This document shows, in pieces, positions 1-8,487 of a DNA stretch of 64,000 nt (position 1 is its first letter; each line of letters opens with the position of its first letter). Below the pieces are notes generated by a model. The model was given only the letters and a program-made list of their open reading frames with translations. It ran no database searches and was not told the DNA's origin. Source of the DNA: Dictyobacter kobayashii (GTDB taxonomy: Bacteria; Chloroflexota; Ktedonobacteria; Ktedonobacterales; Ktedonobacteraceae); contig NZ_BIFS01000001.1 in assembly GCF_003967555.1 (NCBI RefSeq), positions 3,534,001 to 3,598,000 of the forward strand, in the 5' to 3' direction. The translations under genes and the position numbers were made by a program.

Positions 1-1
1 A

Positions 2-370
2 AATACCTATGTGCGCCAGGAAGGCGACTGCTACGCACGTTACTATGTGCGCATGCAAGAGATTACCGAGAGCATTCGTCTCTGCCGGGTGGCGATTGAT
101 AAAATGCCTGGCGGAGCAATCAGTACCCGGACACCGATCGCTCTGCGTCCTCCTCGTGGTGAGACCTACTTTGCGGTTGAGAGTAGTAAGGGTGAACTGG
201 GCGTCTACATGATTAGCGATGGTAGCGAATATCCATGGCGCGCCAAGCTGCGTGGACCCTCGTTTATCAATCTGCAGATTGTGCCTGAGCTGATGCGTGG
301 CCACAAGATGAGTGACGCGATTGCTATTCTGGGTAGTACTGACATCGTACTTGGCGAGGTTGACCGGTAA
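2..370 (+). CDS. nuoD: NADH-quinone oxidoreductase subunit D, C-terminal part
   Basis: The gene is cut by the left window edge, and codons are in phase from base 2. The visible 122 residues match the C-terminal region of the 49-kDa/NuoD subunit, including a KMPGG stretch, a PRGE motif and the usual VLGEVDR ending. NuoD belongs to the peripheral quinone-binding arm of complex I, facing the cytoplasm. It is followed 75 bases later by nuoH on the same strand, as expected for a nuo operon. The end at a TAA is clear; the true start lies outside the window. Confidence 0.93.
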   Translation, partial: NTYVRQEGDCYARYYVRMQEITESIRLCRVAIDKMPGGAISTRTPIALRPPRGETYFAVESSKGELGVYMISDGSEYPWRAKLRGPSFINLQIVPELMRGHKMSDAIAILGSTDIVLGEVDR

Positions 371-445
371 ATGTGTTTGTGAAGAAGCAAGCAGGATTGA
401 GTACACCTCTCTCCTGTTCGCTACTTTACCTTTGGAGTTATTCAT

Positions 446-1863
446 ATGTTTGCAATGATTGTAGCCGACAGCGCTCCGTGGTGGCTGTTTTTATCACAGC
501 TGTGGGGGGGATCATTTCCTGGCCTTTCCTGCAGTTTGTGGTCACCTTCCTGACCGTTTTCGGTTTTGTTCTGACCAGTGCTACGATCCTGGTTCTCGCC
601 GAGCGTAAAATATTGGCCTGGATGCAGGACCGCGAAGGACCCCTTCATACTGGTCCCTGGGGTCTGTTGCAGTCGGTGGCGGACGTCGGTAAGCTGTTGC
701 TTAAAGAAGATATCCGCGTCAAAGAGGCAGACAAGATGATGTTCTTGCTGTCACCGTCTGTCTTTATGGCACCTGTTATCGCAGCTTTTGCGGTACTGCC
801 ATTCTCACCTTATCTTCAGTTACCTGGTGGTGCTTTATCAACCGGCCTGATCTTCCTGGTAGCGATGAGCTCAATCGACGTTATCGGTGTAATTATGGCT
901 GGTTGGGGCTCAAATAACAAATATTCGTTGATTGGTGGCCTGCGTTCGGCCGCCCAGATGATTTCGTATGAGCTGCCTCTGGTACTGGCCTTTGTTGGCG
1001 TCATTATGTTGACCAGCATCCTGGCTGGCCTGCCAGGTTTCCCTCATCAGGATACCCCTGGTGTAGGCACAATCTCTCCCTACGAGATCATGCTGTTTCA
1101 GAACGCGGCCTGGCACAATACTGGTATTCCTGTACTGGACTTCATCTTCCAGGGCTTTACTCCCTGGTCATGGTTCTTCCTCTTCCAGCCTCTGATGTTG
1201 ATCATCTACTACACCTGTGGTCTGGCTGAGACGAACCGTGCTCCTTTCGACCTGCCTGAGGCTGAGTCCGAACTGGTTGCCGGTTACATGACCGAGTATA
1301 GCGGTATGCGCTGGGCTATGTTCTTCCTGGGTGAGTACGGTAATATGACCATCGCTTCGGCTGTGGCCTCCTACCTCTTCCTGGGCGGCTTTGCTGGTCC
1401 TGGTGTGGGCTGGCTGACGTCTCAGGGTTCCTTGCTGTGGGGCTTTGTTGGTAATATTCTGGCCCTGCTCTACTTTGTCTTCAAGATTTACGCCCTGTGT
1501 GGTGTCTTCATCTGGATCCGTGCTACGCTGCCACGTCTGCGTGCTGACCAGCTGATGCAGTTCGCCTGGTTGATCTTGATGCCGGTTACACTGGGCAATA
1601 TCCTGGTTACCGGGTTGCTGTACTTCCTGACTGCGAGCCTGCCAACCTGGGTCTTCCTGACCGTGCTGGCGGCTGTAAACTGGGCAAGCCTCTTTGGCTT
1701 CATCTGGCTGGTTGGTCGTGTAACTACCTCGACCACACGCCGTGCTCAGGCACCCGCTATCCGTGCTCAGTTGCGTGCTAAGTCCGCGACGCCAACCCCG
1801 GCTCTGCGCGATGGTGTACCAACCCGCGTGGCCCTGCCTGCCGGTGCTGGTAGCCACGAGTAA
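446..1863 (+). CDS. nuoH: NADH-quinone oxidoreductase subunit H, with apparent frameshift near the N-terminus
   Basis: NuoH is the membrane subunit joining the peripheral arm of complex I to the proton-pumping arm near the quinone chamber. The ERKILAWMQDREGP and ETNRAPFDLPEAESELVAGY family motifs and about eight hydrophobic segments are visible. The best start is ATG 446, eight bases after GGAG (434-437), and it reads MFAMIVADSAPWWLFLSQLWG. That frame must move to the main frame at the G-run 504-510. One more G gives LWGGIISWPFLQF, a normal NuoH N-terminus. The main frame alone extends upstream to an unlikely start at 373 with an unrelated leader. Seven Gs are present where eight are expected, so this is a probable consensus error. 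Corrected length is about 472 residues. A strong terminator follows and no nuoI lies downstream here. Confidence 0.9.
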
Positions 1864-1870
1864 ACTCAAT

Positions 1871-1922
1871 TATAAAAAAGCAGGTGGACCAGCTATCTCG
1901 CTGGTCCACCTGCTTTTTTATA
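1871..1922 (+). terminator. Bidirectional intrinsic terminator after nuoH
   Basis: Perfect 23-bp arms (1871-1893 and 1900-1922) flank a 6-base loop. The arms begin with an A-rich run and end with a T-run, so the hairpin is a good intrinsic terminator on both strands. It closes the nuo transcript eight bases after the nuoH stop. Confidence 0.9.
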
Positions 1923-1940
1923 ATGCGCTAGCTTATTTGA

Positions 1941-2025
1941 GTTCGGGCGCATACGCGCCCGAACTGTTTTATAATATGGTGCAAAAATGGTACGAGGCAC
2001 CATTTTTGCACCATATTATAAAACA
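1941..2025. repeat. Two-module palindromic element P1
   Basis: A GC-rich hairpin (1941-1950 pairing with 1955-1964, loop ATAC) directly abuts a long AT-flanked palindrome. That palindrome has perfect arms 1965-1991 and 1999-2025 (27 bp) with a 7-base loop. The long arms start with a T-rich run and end with an A-rich run, opposite to an intrinsic terminator, and a real terminator already lies upstream at 1871. The GC module resembles those in the elements at 2235, 6688, 13545 and 13666, while the long stem is unrelated to theirs. Confidence 0.85.
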
Positions 2026-2234
2026 ATAACTTTATTTGCTCGTCTTTGGAACTCAGATAAAAAGTCATTGTGTACCGAACTAAACAAGCCAGTGAGTTGC
2101 ATAATAAAAACGTATTATATACCTAATCAAAGCAAAACATGTGAAATACAATATTATAATGTATTATATAATGAAAAAAGTAAAATCATGTAAAATACAA
2201 TAAAAAATATATTATACAACAGAATAAAAAATCA
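2026..2234. other. AT-rich noncoding island with imperfect repeats
   Basis: About 200 bases of very AT-rich DNA lie between two palindromic elements, with no credible gene. Units beginning CATGTGAAATACAA (2138), CATGTAAAATACAA (2187) and CATGTGAATTGCAA (2233) recur at 49- and 46-base spacing. GTATTATATA occurs at 2112 and 2161. The third unit forms the left arm of the next palindrome. Confidence 0.6.
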
Positions 2235-2303
2235 TGTGAATTGCAATTGTGCGCAGCACAATTGCAATTCACAAAAAAAAACAGTTCGGGCGCGCATGCG
2301 CAC
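2235..2303. repeat. Two-module palindromic element P2
   Basis: Perfect 18-bp arms (2235-2252 and 2256-2273) surround a 3-base loop and are followed by an A-tract. The GC-rich module 2284-2303 follows; its core CGGGCGCGCATGCGCAC is close to the motif beside the elements at 6688, 13545 and 13666. The next gene's Shine-Dalgarno follows within 40 bases, so the element sits in the 5' region of that gene. Confidence 0.8.
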
Positions 2304-2339
2304 GTACTCAAATGTGCGGTAGCGAGAAAGGAGACGATA

Positions 2340-2852
2340 GTGAAAAAAGCACTGGCATTAATTGTTTGTGCCGCCCTGTCGGCCAGACAGGTACAGGACT
2401 TCGTCCTGCTGGCACAACATGATAATTGGGATGTCTGGGTAATTGCCACCCCCAATGCCCGTGCTTTTATCGATCAATCGTCGCTGACACGACTCACAGA
2501 CCATCCTGTGACGGTCGATACCCCTACATTGCCTTTACCTGAATTTGGGGCCGCTGTGGTGGTTCCTGCAACGTTTAACACCATTAGAAAGTGGTCACAG
2601 GGGATAGCTGATACATATGCCCTGACATTATTGTTGGAGTGGATGCGCCAGGCCTCTTTTCCTGTCCTGGTTTTTCCTCGCGCCAGTAGCGAATTAGCGC
2701 AGGACCCCGCTTTCACCCCCAGCCTGGCCCACTTGCAACAGCAGGGTGTGCTGGTCCACTATCGCCCCGATCTCTATCCCCCCAACAATAATATCCCCTG
2801 GACAGATATTTTGCAGGCATTGCGTGACGCCGATAATGGGCAAATTTCTTGA
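2340..2852 (+). CDS. Flavoprotein of the phosphopantothenoylcysteine decarboxylase (CoaC/Dfp) fold
   Basis: The 170-residue product starts MKKALALIVCAALSA and has the alternating strand/helix pattern of HFCD flavoproteins, with a WVIATPNARAFID segment and a VVVPATFNT segment like the FMN- and substrate-binding motifs of that fold. The GTG start at 2340 is chosen because GAAAGGAG precedes it by seven bases; the upstream frame runs through the palindromic element and is not credible. It lacks the synthetase half of Dfp, so it is not a standard CoaBC. Substrate is unknown. A short inverted repeat (GGGCAAAT and ATTTGCCC, about 2837-2860) spans the stop. Confidence 0.65.
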   Translation: MKKALALIVCAALSARQVQDFVLLAQHDNWDVWVIATPNARAFIDQSSLTRLTDHPVTVDTPTLPLPEFGAAVVVPATFNTIRKWSQGIADTYALTLLLEWMRQASFPVLVFPRASSELAQDPAFTPSLAHLQQQGVLVHYRPDLYPPNNNIPWTDILQALRDADNGQIS

Positions 2853-3110
2853 TTTGCCCAAAAAGATATCCCATAATATCTACAAAGTGCTTTACAAATC
2901 TATTGTGGATCGTGTACTCTTTTATTGATGTTATTGGCATTAGAAAGGTTCGATCCCATGATCCTGCTATACTGCTAGCCACACATTTGTGTTTATCCTC
3001 ACTTATTATCCTGGCCGCTGATTGCCGACCTTCGGCTTATGGCATTTGTTTGGCTGATTATAAAAGCGCGACGCTTACTTCTGTTGATCACACATAGAGG
3101 GGATACTTCT

Positions 3111-4856
3111 ATGCCTGTTTCTTTTGCTACCTATCGACGCTTATTGATGACCTATCTTAAACCGCAATGGCTGCGTGTCTTGTTGCTGTTGTTGCTGCTA
3201 GCGGGAACTATTAGCATATCTTTGATCAATCCACAGATTTTGCGTGTCTTTGTGGATAGTGCCAGTGCTCGGGATGCTCTCTCGGGCCTGATCAATATTG
3301 CGCTCCTTTTTCTGGCTCTTTCTGTGCTGCGGCAACTTATCGCGGTTGCGGAAGCCTATGTGGCCGCCGATGTTGCCTTGATTGCTACCAACGCCTTGCG
3401 CGCGGATTTGATGCTGCATTGTTTACAATTGGATTCCACTTTTCATACTATCCACGCTCCAGGTGAATTGATTGAGCGTGTGGATGGGGATGTGAGCGCG
3501 CTTAGCAATTTTTTTTCGCGCCTGGTGATCACTATCTTTGGCAATCTCTGTTTGCTGGTTGGTGTCCTGATTCTATTGTTCCTGGTCGATTGGCGTGTTG
3601 GCCTGACCCTATCTATCTTCGCTACTAGTGCCTTCCTGCTGATCAGCCGTTTAAATGGTCTGGCCACGCCTTATTGGCAGGCTGAGCGGCAGGCCAGTGC
3701 CGAATTATTTGGTTTCCTGGAAGAACGCCTGGCGGGTACAGAAGATGTGCGCTCGAGTGGAGCGACCCTGTATATGTTACAGGGTTTAGCCAGACACTCT
3801 CGCCAGCGCCTGCAGAAGATGCGTCTGGCGATGATGGTTAACTTTTCGACCTGGGGTACGATGACCTTCATTAATGCTGCGGGCATGGCCCTTTCCCTGC
3901 TCCTTGGTGTCTATCTGTATTGGTCTGCTGCACTCAGTCCAGGGACCGTCCTATTAATTTTTCTCTATACGACCGCATTGACGACGCCTATCGAACAGAT
4001 CGTCAATCAATTGCGTGACCTGCAGCAATCGGCAGGTAGTATTCAGCGCGTTCTGAATTTACTTGAGACTCCATTGACGATTGTGGATGGATCCGGTGCG
4101 AACCTGAAGGCTGGTGCTCTGGCGGTTGAATTTGACGATGTTTCTTTTAGTTATGCAGAGGATGTGCCAGTCTGGCAGCATATCCACCTGCAACTGGCTC
4201 CTGGTAATGTGCTGGGAATATTGGGACGCACTGGTAGCGGCAAAAGCACGCTGATAAAGCTTCTAGCGCGCTTGTATGATCCCACTACCGGCACAATTCG
4301 CGTGAATGATACAGATATTCGTACACTGCGGCTGAATGATTTGCACACTAGCATAGGTATGGTGACCCAGGAGGTACATATCTTGCATACCAGCGTACGT
4401 AACAATTTAACCCTGTTTGATGAATCTATTAAGGATGCCCAGATTATGGTTGCGCTGGAAATGCTGGGCCTTGAGCATTGGTATCAATCTCTTCTTGATG
4501 GACTTGATACCATATTAGCTCCCGGTGGCAGTGGACTTTCTGCGGGTGAGGCACAATTGCTGGCCTTTGCGCGGGTCTTTTTACGCGATCCGGGATTGGT
4601 GATTCTCGATGAGGCTTCATCCAGACTAGATCCAGCCACTGAACGCTTGCTTGAGCGGGCTGTTGATCGACTATTGGAGGGCCGCACCGGCATTATCATT
4701 GCTCATCGCCTCTCGACGGTGCAACGGGCAGATCACATTATGATTTTAGAGCAGGGAGCATGTTGTGAGCATGGTTTACGCCAGGAATTGGAGCGGAACC
4801 CGGAATCGCGTTTTGCACAATTGTTGCGGGTTGGATTAGAGGAGGCGTTAGCATGA
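3111..4856 (+). CDS. ABC exporter half-transporter, subunit 1
   Basis: The product is a 581-residue fused membrane domain plus ATPase, typical of multidrug/lipid type IV exporters. Five to six hydrophobic helices fill the first 300 residues. The nucleotide-binding domain shows Walker A GRTGSGKST, signature LSAGEAQLLAFAR, Walker B LVILDEASS with catalytic Glu, and H-loop IIAHRLSTV. The signature is LSAGE rather than LSGGQ. Start ATG 3111 follows AGAGGGG; the longer upstream frame lacks a site. The stop overlaps the next start as ATGA (4853-4856), indicating translational coupling to the partner subunit, so the two probably form a heterodimer. Confidence 0.92.
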   Translation: MPVSFATYRRLLMTYLKPQWLRVLLLLLLLAGTISISLINPQILRVFVDSASARDALSGLINIALLFLALSVLRQLIAVAEAYVAADVALIATNALRADLMLHCLQLDSTFHTIHAPGELIERVDGDVSALSNFFSRLVITIFGNLCLLVGVLILLFLVDWRVGLTLSIFATSAFLLISRLNGLATPYWQAERQASAELFGFLEERLAGTEDVRSSGATLYMLQGLARHSRQRLQKMRLAMMVNFSTWGTMTFINAAGMALSLLLGVYLYWSAALSPGTVLLIFLYTTALTTPIEQIVNQLRDLQQSAGSIQRVLNLLETPLTIVDGSGANLKAGALAVEFDDVSFSYAEDVPVWQHIHLQLAPGNVLGILGRTGSGKSTLIKLLARLYDPTTGTIRVNDTDIRTLRLNDLHTSIGMVTQEVHILHTSVRNNLTLFDESIKDAQIMVALEMLGLEHWYQSLLDGLDTILAPGGSGLSAGEAQLLAFARVFLRDPGLVILDEASSRLDPATERLLERAVDRLLEGRTGIIIAHRLSTVQRADHIMILEQGACCEHGLRQELERNPESRFAQLLRVGLEEALA

Positions 4857-6651
4857 AACGCAAGTCCTGGTATATCTGGCGCATGGGCAACTATCGGCCA
4901 TGGCTATATCTTTTTAGTGGTCTATTTAATGGCGTTCTTTTCTACCTATTTCCCCTCATTCCAGGTTTAATAGCGCAATATATTCTGGATGGCTTAACAC
5001 GCCATACGCTCACTCCATCTATCCTCTGGTGGATGATTGCTCTAATGATTGGGGTCGCGTTAGGTCGAGCTGGATGTACTTTTGTTGCCATCATTGCTGA
5101 GATCACGATGGGACAGACTATGGAAGCCTTGCTCAGGCACAATCTTTTTGCGAGTATCTTGCGGCGGCCAGGGGCACAGGCGCTTCCAGCGTCTTCGGGA
5201 GAGGCGATCAGCCGCTTGCGCAATGATACCCAGGAGATTGGAGCTTTTGTCTGCTGGCTTTTTGATCCCCTGGGGCAAATTATTGTGATGCTGATCGCGC
5301 TGGGCATTCTTTTACGCGTCTCAGTCCTGATTACTCTGGCCGTGTTTGTGCCCTTAATTGCGGTTTTGTTGATTGTAAATACCTTTCGGCGCCATGTTCA
5401 GCGCTATCGCAAGGCTACCCAGGAATCAATTGGCGATGTGACTGGATTACTGGGGATGTGTTTGGGGCGGTACAGATGCTTAAGGTATTGGGGGTTGAAA
5501 AGCACGTGGTGGCCCACTTCCGTCGATTAGGTGAGATACGTCGCCGGGCCACCCTGAAGGATACCTTACTTAGTCAGCTTATTGATTCCCTGTCTGGCAA
5601 TGCGGCAGATATCGGGACTGGCCTGGTGCTGTTAGTAGCAGCCCAGGCTTTGCGCAATCAGAGTTTGACTGCTGGTGACCTGGCGCTGTTTGTTTCTTAC
5701 TTAAGCTGGTTGACCCAGGTGATTCGTATGTCTGGTAGCTTTATCACCCGCTATAGTCAGGCTGGCGTATCTTTGGATCGTCTCTTTCCATTGCTGCAGG
5801 GTGCTCCTGGAGAGATACTGGTGGACCACGAGCCACTCTATCTTTCCCATGAGCCGCCGCCACTGCCATACAGCCCTAAAGAGCCTCAACATCGCTTTGA
5901 GGATCTGAGCGTCGCAAACCTGAGTTATACCTATCCTGGTAGCGAGCGGGGCATTGAAAATATTCATTTACACCTGCCGCGAGGATCGTTCACAGTCATT
6001 ACTGGTCGCATCGGGGCGGGCAAGACCACCTTATTGCGGACGGTGTTGGGTCTGTTACCTGCCCAGAGCGGAGAGATTAGCTGGAATGGCCAGCTGGTGG
6101 CGGATCCGGCGGCATTTTTTGTGCCGCCGCGCTGTGGCTATACTCCCCAGGTACCGCGTTTATTCAGCCTGTCCCTCAAAGAGAACATCCTGCTTGGTCT
6201 ACCTGAGGATCGGGTGGATGTAGCGGCCGCGCTGCGCAATGCAGTGCTTGAAAGCGATATCGCCACTCTGGAGCAGCAGTTGGACACCATGGTTGGGCCA
6301 CGTGGCGTCAAGCTTTCAGGGGGACAGGTGCAGCGCACCGCGGCCGCGCGTATGCTGGTGCGCGATGCTGAATTGCTGGTCGTTGATGATCTTTCCAGTG
6401 CCCTGGACGTTGAGACCGAGCAATTACTCTGGTCGCGCTTTGCGCCATACCTCACGCGCCTGGCCGTTTCGCATCGTCATGCCACATTACGCGAGGCCGA
6501 TCATATCATCGTCCTGAAAGATGGCAGGATTGAGGTAGAAGGTACACTGGAATATGTGCTGGAGGCCAGCGAAGAGATGCGGCGCCTCTGGCACGGCGAG
6601 CCAACGCTTGTCGGCGCTAAGCAAGAGGACAAAACAGACAATCAAAAATGA
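4853..6651 (+). CDS. ABC exporter half-transporter, subunit 2, with apparent frameshift
   Basis: This is the partner of the preceding exporter subunit. The membrane domain runs from 4853 to about 5450 in one frame, and the rest of the membrane domain and the ATPase continue to 6651 in another. Adding one G to the G4 run at 5452-5455 gives the expected join VTGLLGDVFGAVQMLKVLG. The ATPase has Walker A GRIGAGKTT, signature LSGGQVQRTAAAR and Walker B LLVVDDLSS. Asp replaces the catalytic Glu, so this subunit contributes the degenerate ATP site common in heterodimeric exporters. Corrected length is about 599 residues. The frameshift fits a homopolymer consensus error; a real pseudogene is less likely because both halves are otherwise intact. 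Confidence 0.88.
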
Positions 6652-6687
6652 TGAGGTCCAATGCACGAAAGCTCATATACAATTTCG

Positions 6688-6766
6688 TATGTGGTGCAAA
6701 ATTGCGCCCGGGCGCAATTTTGCACCACATAAAAAAAGATGCGGGCGCGCCAGCGCACGCCCGCAT
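6688..6766. repeat. Two-module palindromic element P3
   Basis: A perfect loopless palindrome with 22-bp arms (6688-6709 and 6710-6731) is followed by an A-run and then the GC-rich module 6739-6766. The module core is GCGGGCGCGCCAGCGCAC, itself flanked by ATGCGGGCG and CGCCCGCAT. It lies between convergent genes. The A-run follows the stem on the plus strand, so it does not look like an intrinsic terminator for the ABC operon. Confidence 0.85.
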
Positions 6767-6781
6767 GGAAGTAAGACTCTC

Positions 6782-7414
6782 TTAGAAACCTTGTGACTTG
6801 AGCAAGAGCCAGGATAGGCCCACGCCTACCAATGATCCCGCTATGACCTGTGCCAGTGTATGGCGGCGCAGGACCACGCGCGACCAGCTTACCAGAATAA
6901 CCAGTAAGAAGGCTGGCAAGATAACGCGTCCATAGACCATGCTCAATGCTGTAACGGCAGCCGACAGGGCCGAAGCATGCATGCTGATCTTCCACCAGAA
7001 AGTAATCAACATCATGATCATGCCGCTGATCGAGACCAGTAGCAGCACCGACTCCAGATTTTTTTGTCCATTGGTTACATGCAGGATTAAGAAACCAATC
7101 AAGCTCGATGCAATACCGAACAGGAATGGGCCAACACGCTGTGAGCGCACACTTACATCGACATCAGTAAATTTACCGGTCATAACACCAAAGGTAATGT
7201 AACCCATGGGACCAACGCAAAGAAAGAAAATAGTAATGATAGCTGAAAGGAGTGGATTCTGATCGTTGGTTGAAAAGGCCATCAATAAAATAAAGGGCAA
7301 GGCTACTACAGCGGGCGAGAGGATCGTTGACACGAGGCGTGCACCTTGAATGTGCAGCGGTCTCGTGATAGTCGCAGTATCATCGCTTTCTTGTATTGCC
7401 ATATTCTCAAGCAT
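6782..7414 (-). CDS. PAP2-superfamily-like integral membrane protein
   Basis: The 210-residue protein has about six hydrophobic segments. The C-terminal third resembles the membrane PAP2 phosphatase family: an ISMHAS segment stands where PSGH is usual, and SRVVLRRHTLAQVIAG corresponds to the SR-x5-H-x3-D motif. The final catalytic Asp is Gln here, as in some divergent relatives, so phosphatase activity is uncertain. ATG 7414 is chosen because AAGGAGAG precedes it; a longer start at 7450 lacks a site. It is the last gene of a minus-strand run with glutamate racemase. Confidence 0.7.
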   Translation of the reverse strand: MLENMAIQESDDTATITRPLHIQGARLVSTILSPAVVALPFILLMAFSTNDQNPLLSAIITIFFLCVGPMGYITFGVMTGKFTDVDVSVRSQRVGPFLFGIASSLIGFLILHVTNGQKNLESVLLLVSISGMIMMLITFWWKISMHASALSAAVTALSMVYGRVILPAFLLVILVSWSRVVLRRHTLAQVIAGSLVGVGLSWLLLKSQGF

Positions 7415-7514
7415 TGTGGGTCTCTCCTTAAGTTCCTTGATAGGTATCAATGCACCCGTCTATATAAACGCATCCAGAACATAAAATTCCATATGCTCCT
7501 TAACGCCTGGATCA

Positions 7515-8459
7515 TTAAAAGGTATACTGACTGGCCTGAACTGGATAACCCAGGACCGCACTGGCAACCCTGCTGAACTCCTGCGCTTCACCGCTACACC
7601 AGATAGACATAGTTCCTCCCTGCCCATCAACAGAGTGTGCCAGTCTTTCTGTGTCCAGGATCGCATGGGTGCGACGCGCGATGGCGGTCCCACTATCAAT
7701 AACCTGCACCTGTTTCCCGACTACCTGTTCGATCGCCGGCCTCAAGGCAGGGAAGTGCGTACATCCAAGCACGATTACATCGACCTCTTTCTCGGTCAAG
7801 GGCAGCAATGCATGGCGCAGGGTCTCATTCACCACCGGACCATCCAATTCACCATGTTCGACCAGAGTAACCAATTCAGGGCACCCAACGGCATAGACTT
7901 GAATATCGGACGCGAAATCATCAATCAGGTGGCGTAGATAGGCCGCCTTGATGGTCTGGTTAGTGGCTGCGATGCCGATGCGGCCGCGGCGCGTGGCACG
8001 TGCAGCTGGTTTTACAGCGGGGACAACACCAATGAAAGGGATCGAATAAGTGGCACGAAGTACGCTTAAAGCAGCTTGCGAGGCGGTATTACAGGCGACG
8101 ACAATCAGTTTCACACCCTGATCGATCAAAAAACGGCTGGCCCGTAAGGATAATTCGATAATTTCATCTTCGCTGCGTGTCCCATAAGGACAATTAGCGG
8201 TGTCTCCAAAGTAAATGAAGTGTTCATCAGGGAGTTCTTTGCGCAAGGCGGCCAAAATGGTGAGACCACCTGCGCCTGAGTCGAAGACCCCAATAGGTGC
8301 GCGCGCTACATTACTTAATTTGCTTTGATCCTGCCCCTTTTGAGCGTTGCGTGGATCATTGCGGTGATAATCGTGGGCTATATGTTCACTCCGCTCGGAA
8401 TCGCGAGCAGGATACACTTCGTGTTGTCCTGCCGCGCTTTCTAAACTCCTGATTTTCAT
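7515..8459 (-). CDS. murI: Glutamate racemase
   Basis: It interconverts L- and D-glutamate for peptidoglycan. The GVFDSGAGGLTIL substrate-binding motif, the YFGDTANCPYG segment and the two catalytic cysteines in VVACNTAS and VLGCTHFP are all present. The protein is 314 residues, with about 50 charged residues before the conserved domain that are not typical of the family. No Shine-Dalgarno is visible at ATG 8459, but TATAAT lies 11 bases upstream, which would suit a leaderless transcript; a shorter start is possible but no good ATG/GTG is seen. Confidence 0.93.
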   Translation of the reverse strand: MKIRSLESAAGQHEVYPARDSERSEHIAHDYHRNDPRNAQKGQDQSKLSNVARAPIGVFDSGAGGLTILAALRKELPDEHFIYFGDTANCPYGTRSEDEIIELSLRASRFLIDQGVKLIVVACNTASQAALSVLRATYSIPFIGVVPAVKPAARATRRGRIGIAATNQTIKAAYLRHLIDDFASDIQVYAVGCPELVTLVEHGELDGPVVNETLRHALLPLTEKEVDVIVLGCTHFPALRPAIEQVVGKQVQVIDSGTAIARRTHAILDTERLAHSVDGQGGTMSIWCSGEAQEFSRVASAVLGYPVQASQYTF

Positions 8460-8487
8460 AATATATCTTTATTATACTCTACAATTA

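Noticed and set aside
1168..1869. Minus-strand frame opposite nuoH
   Set aside because: It is the complement of conserved nuoH codons, Gln/Arg/Thr-rich and without family resemblance.
2946..2956. tRNA T-loop-like GGTTCGATCCC
   Set aside because: No acceptor, D or anticodon stems could be folded around it.
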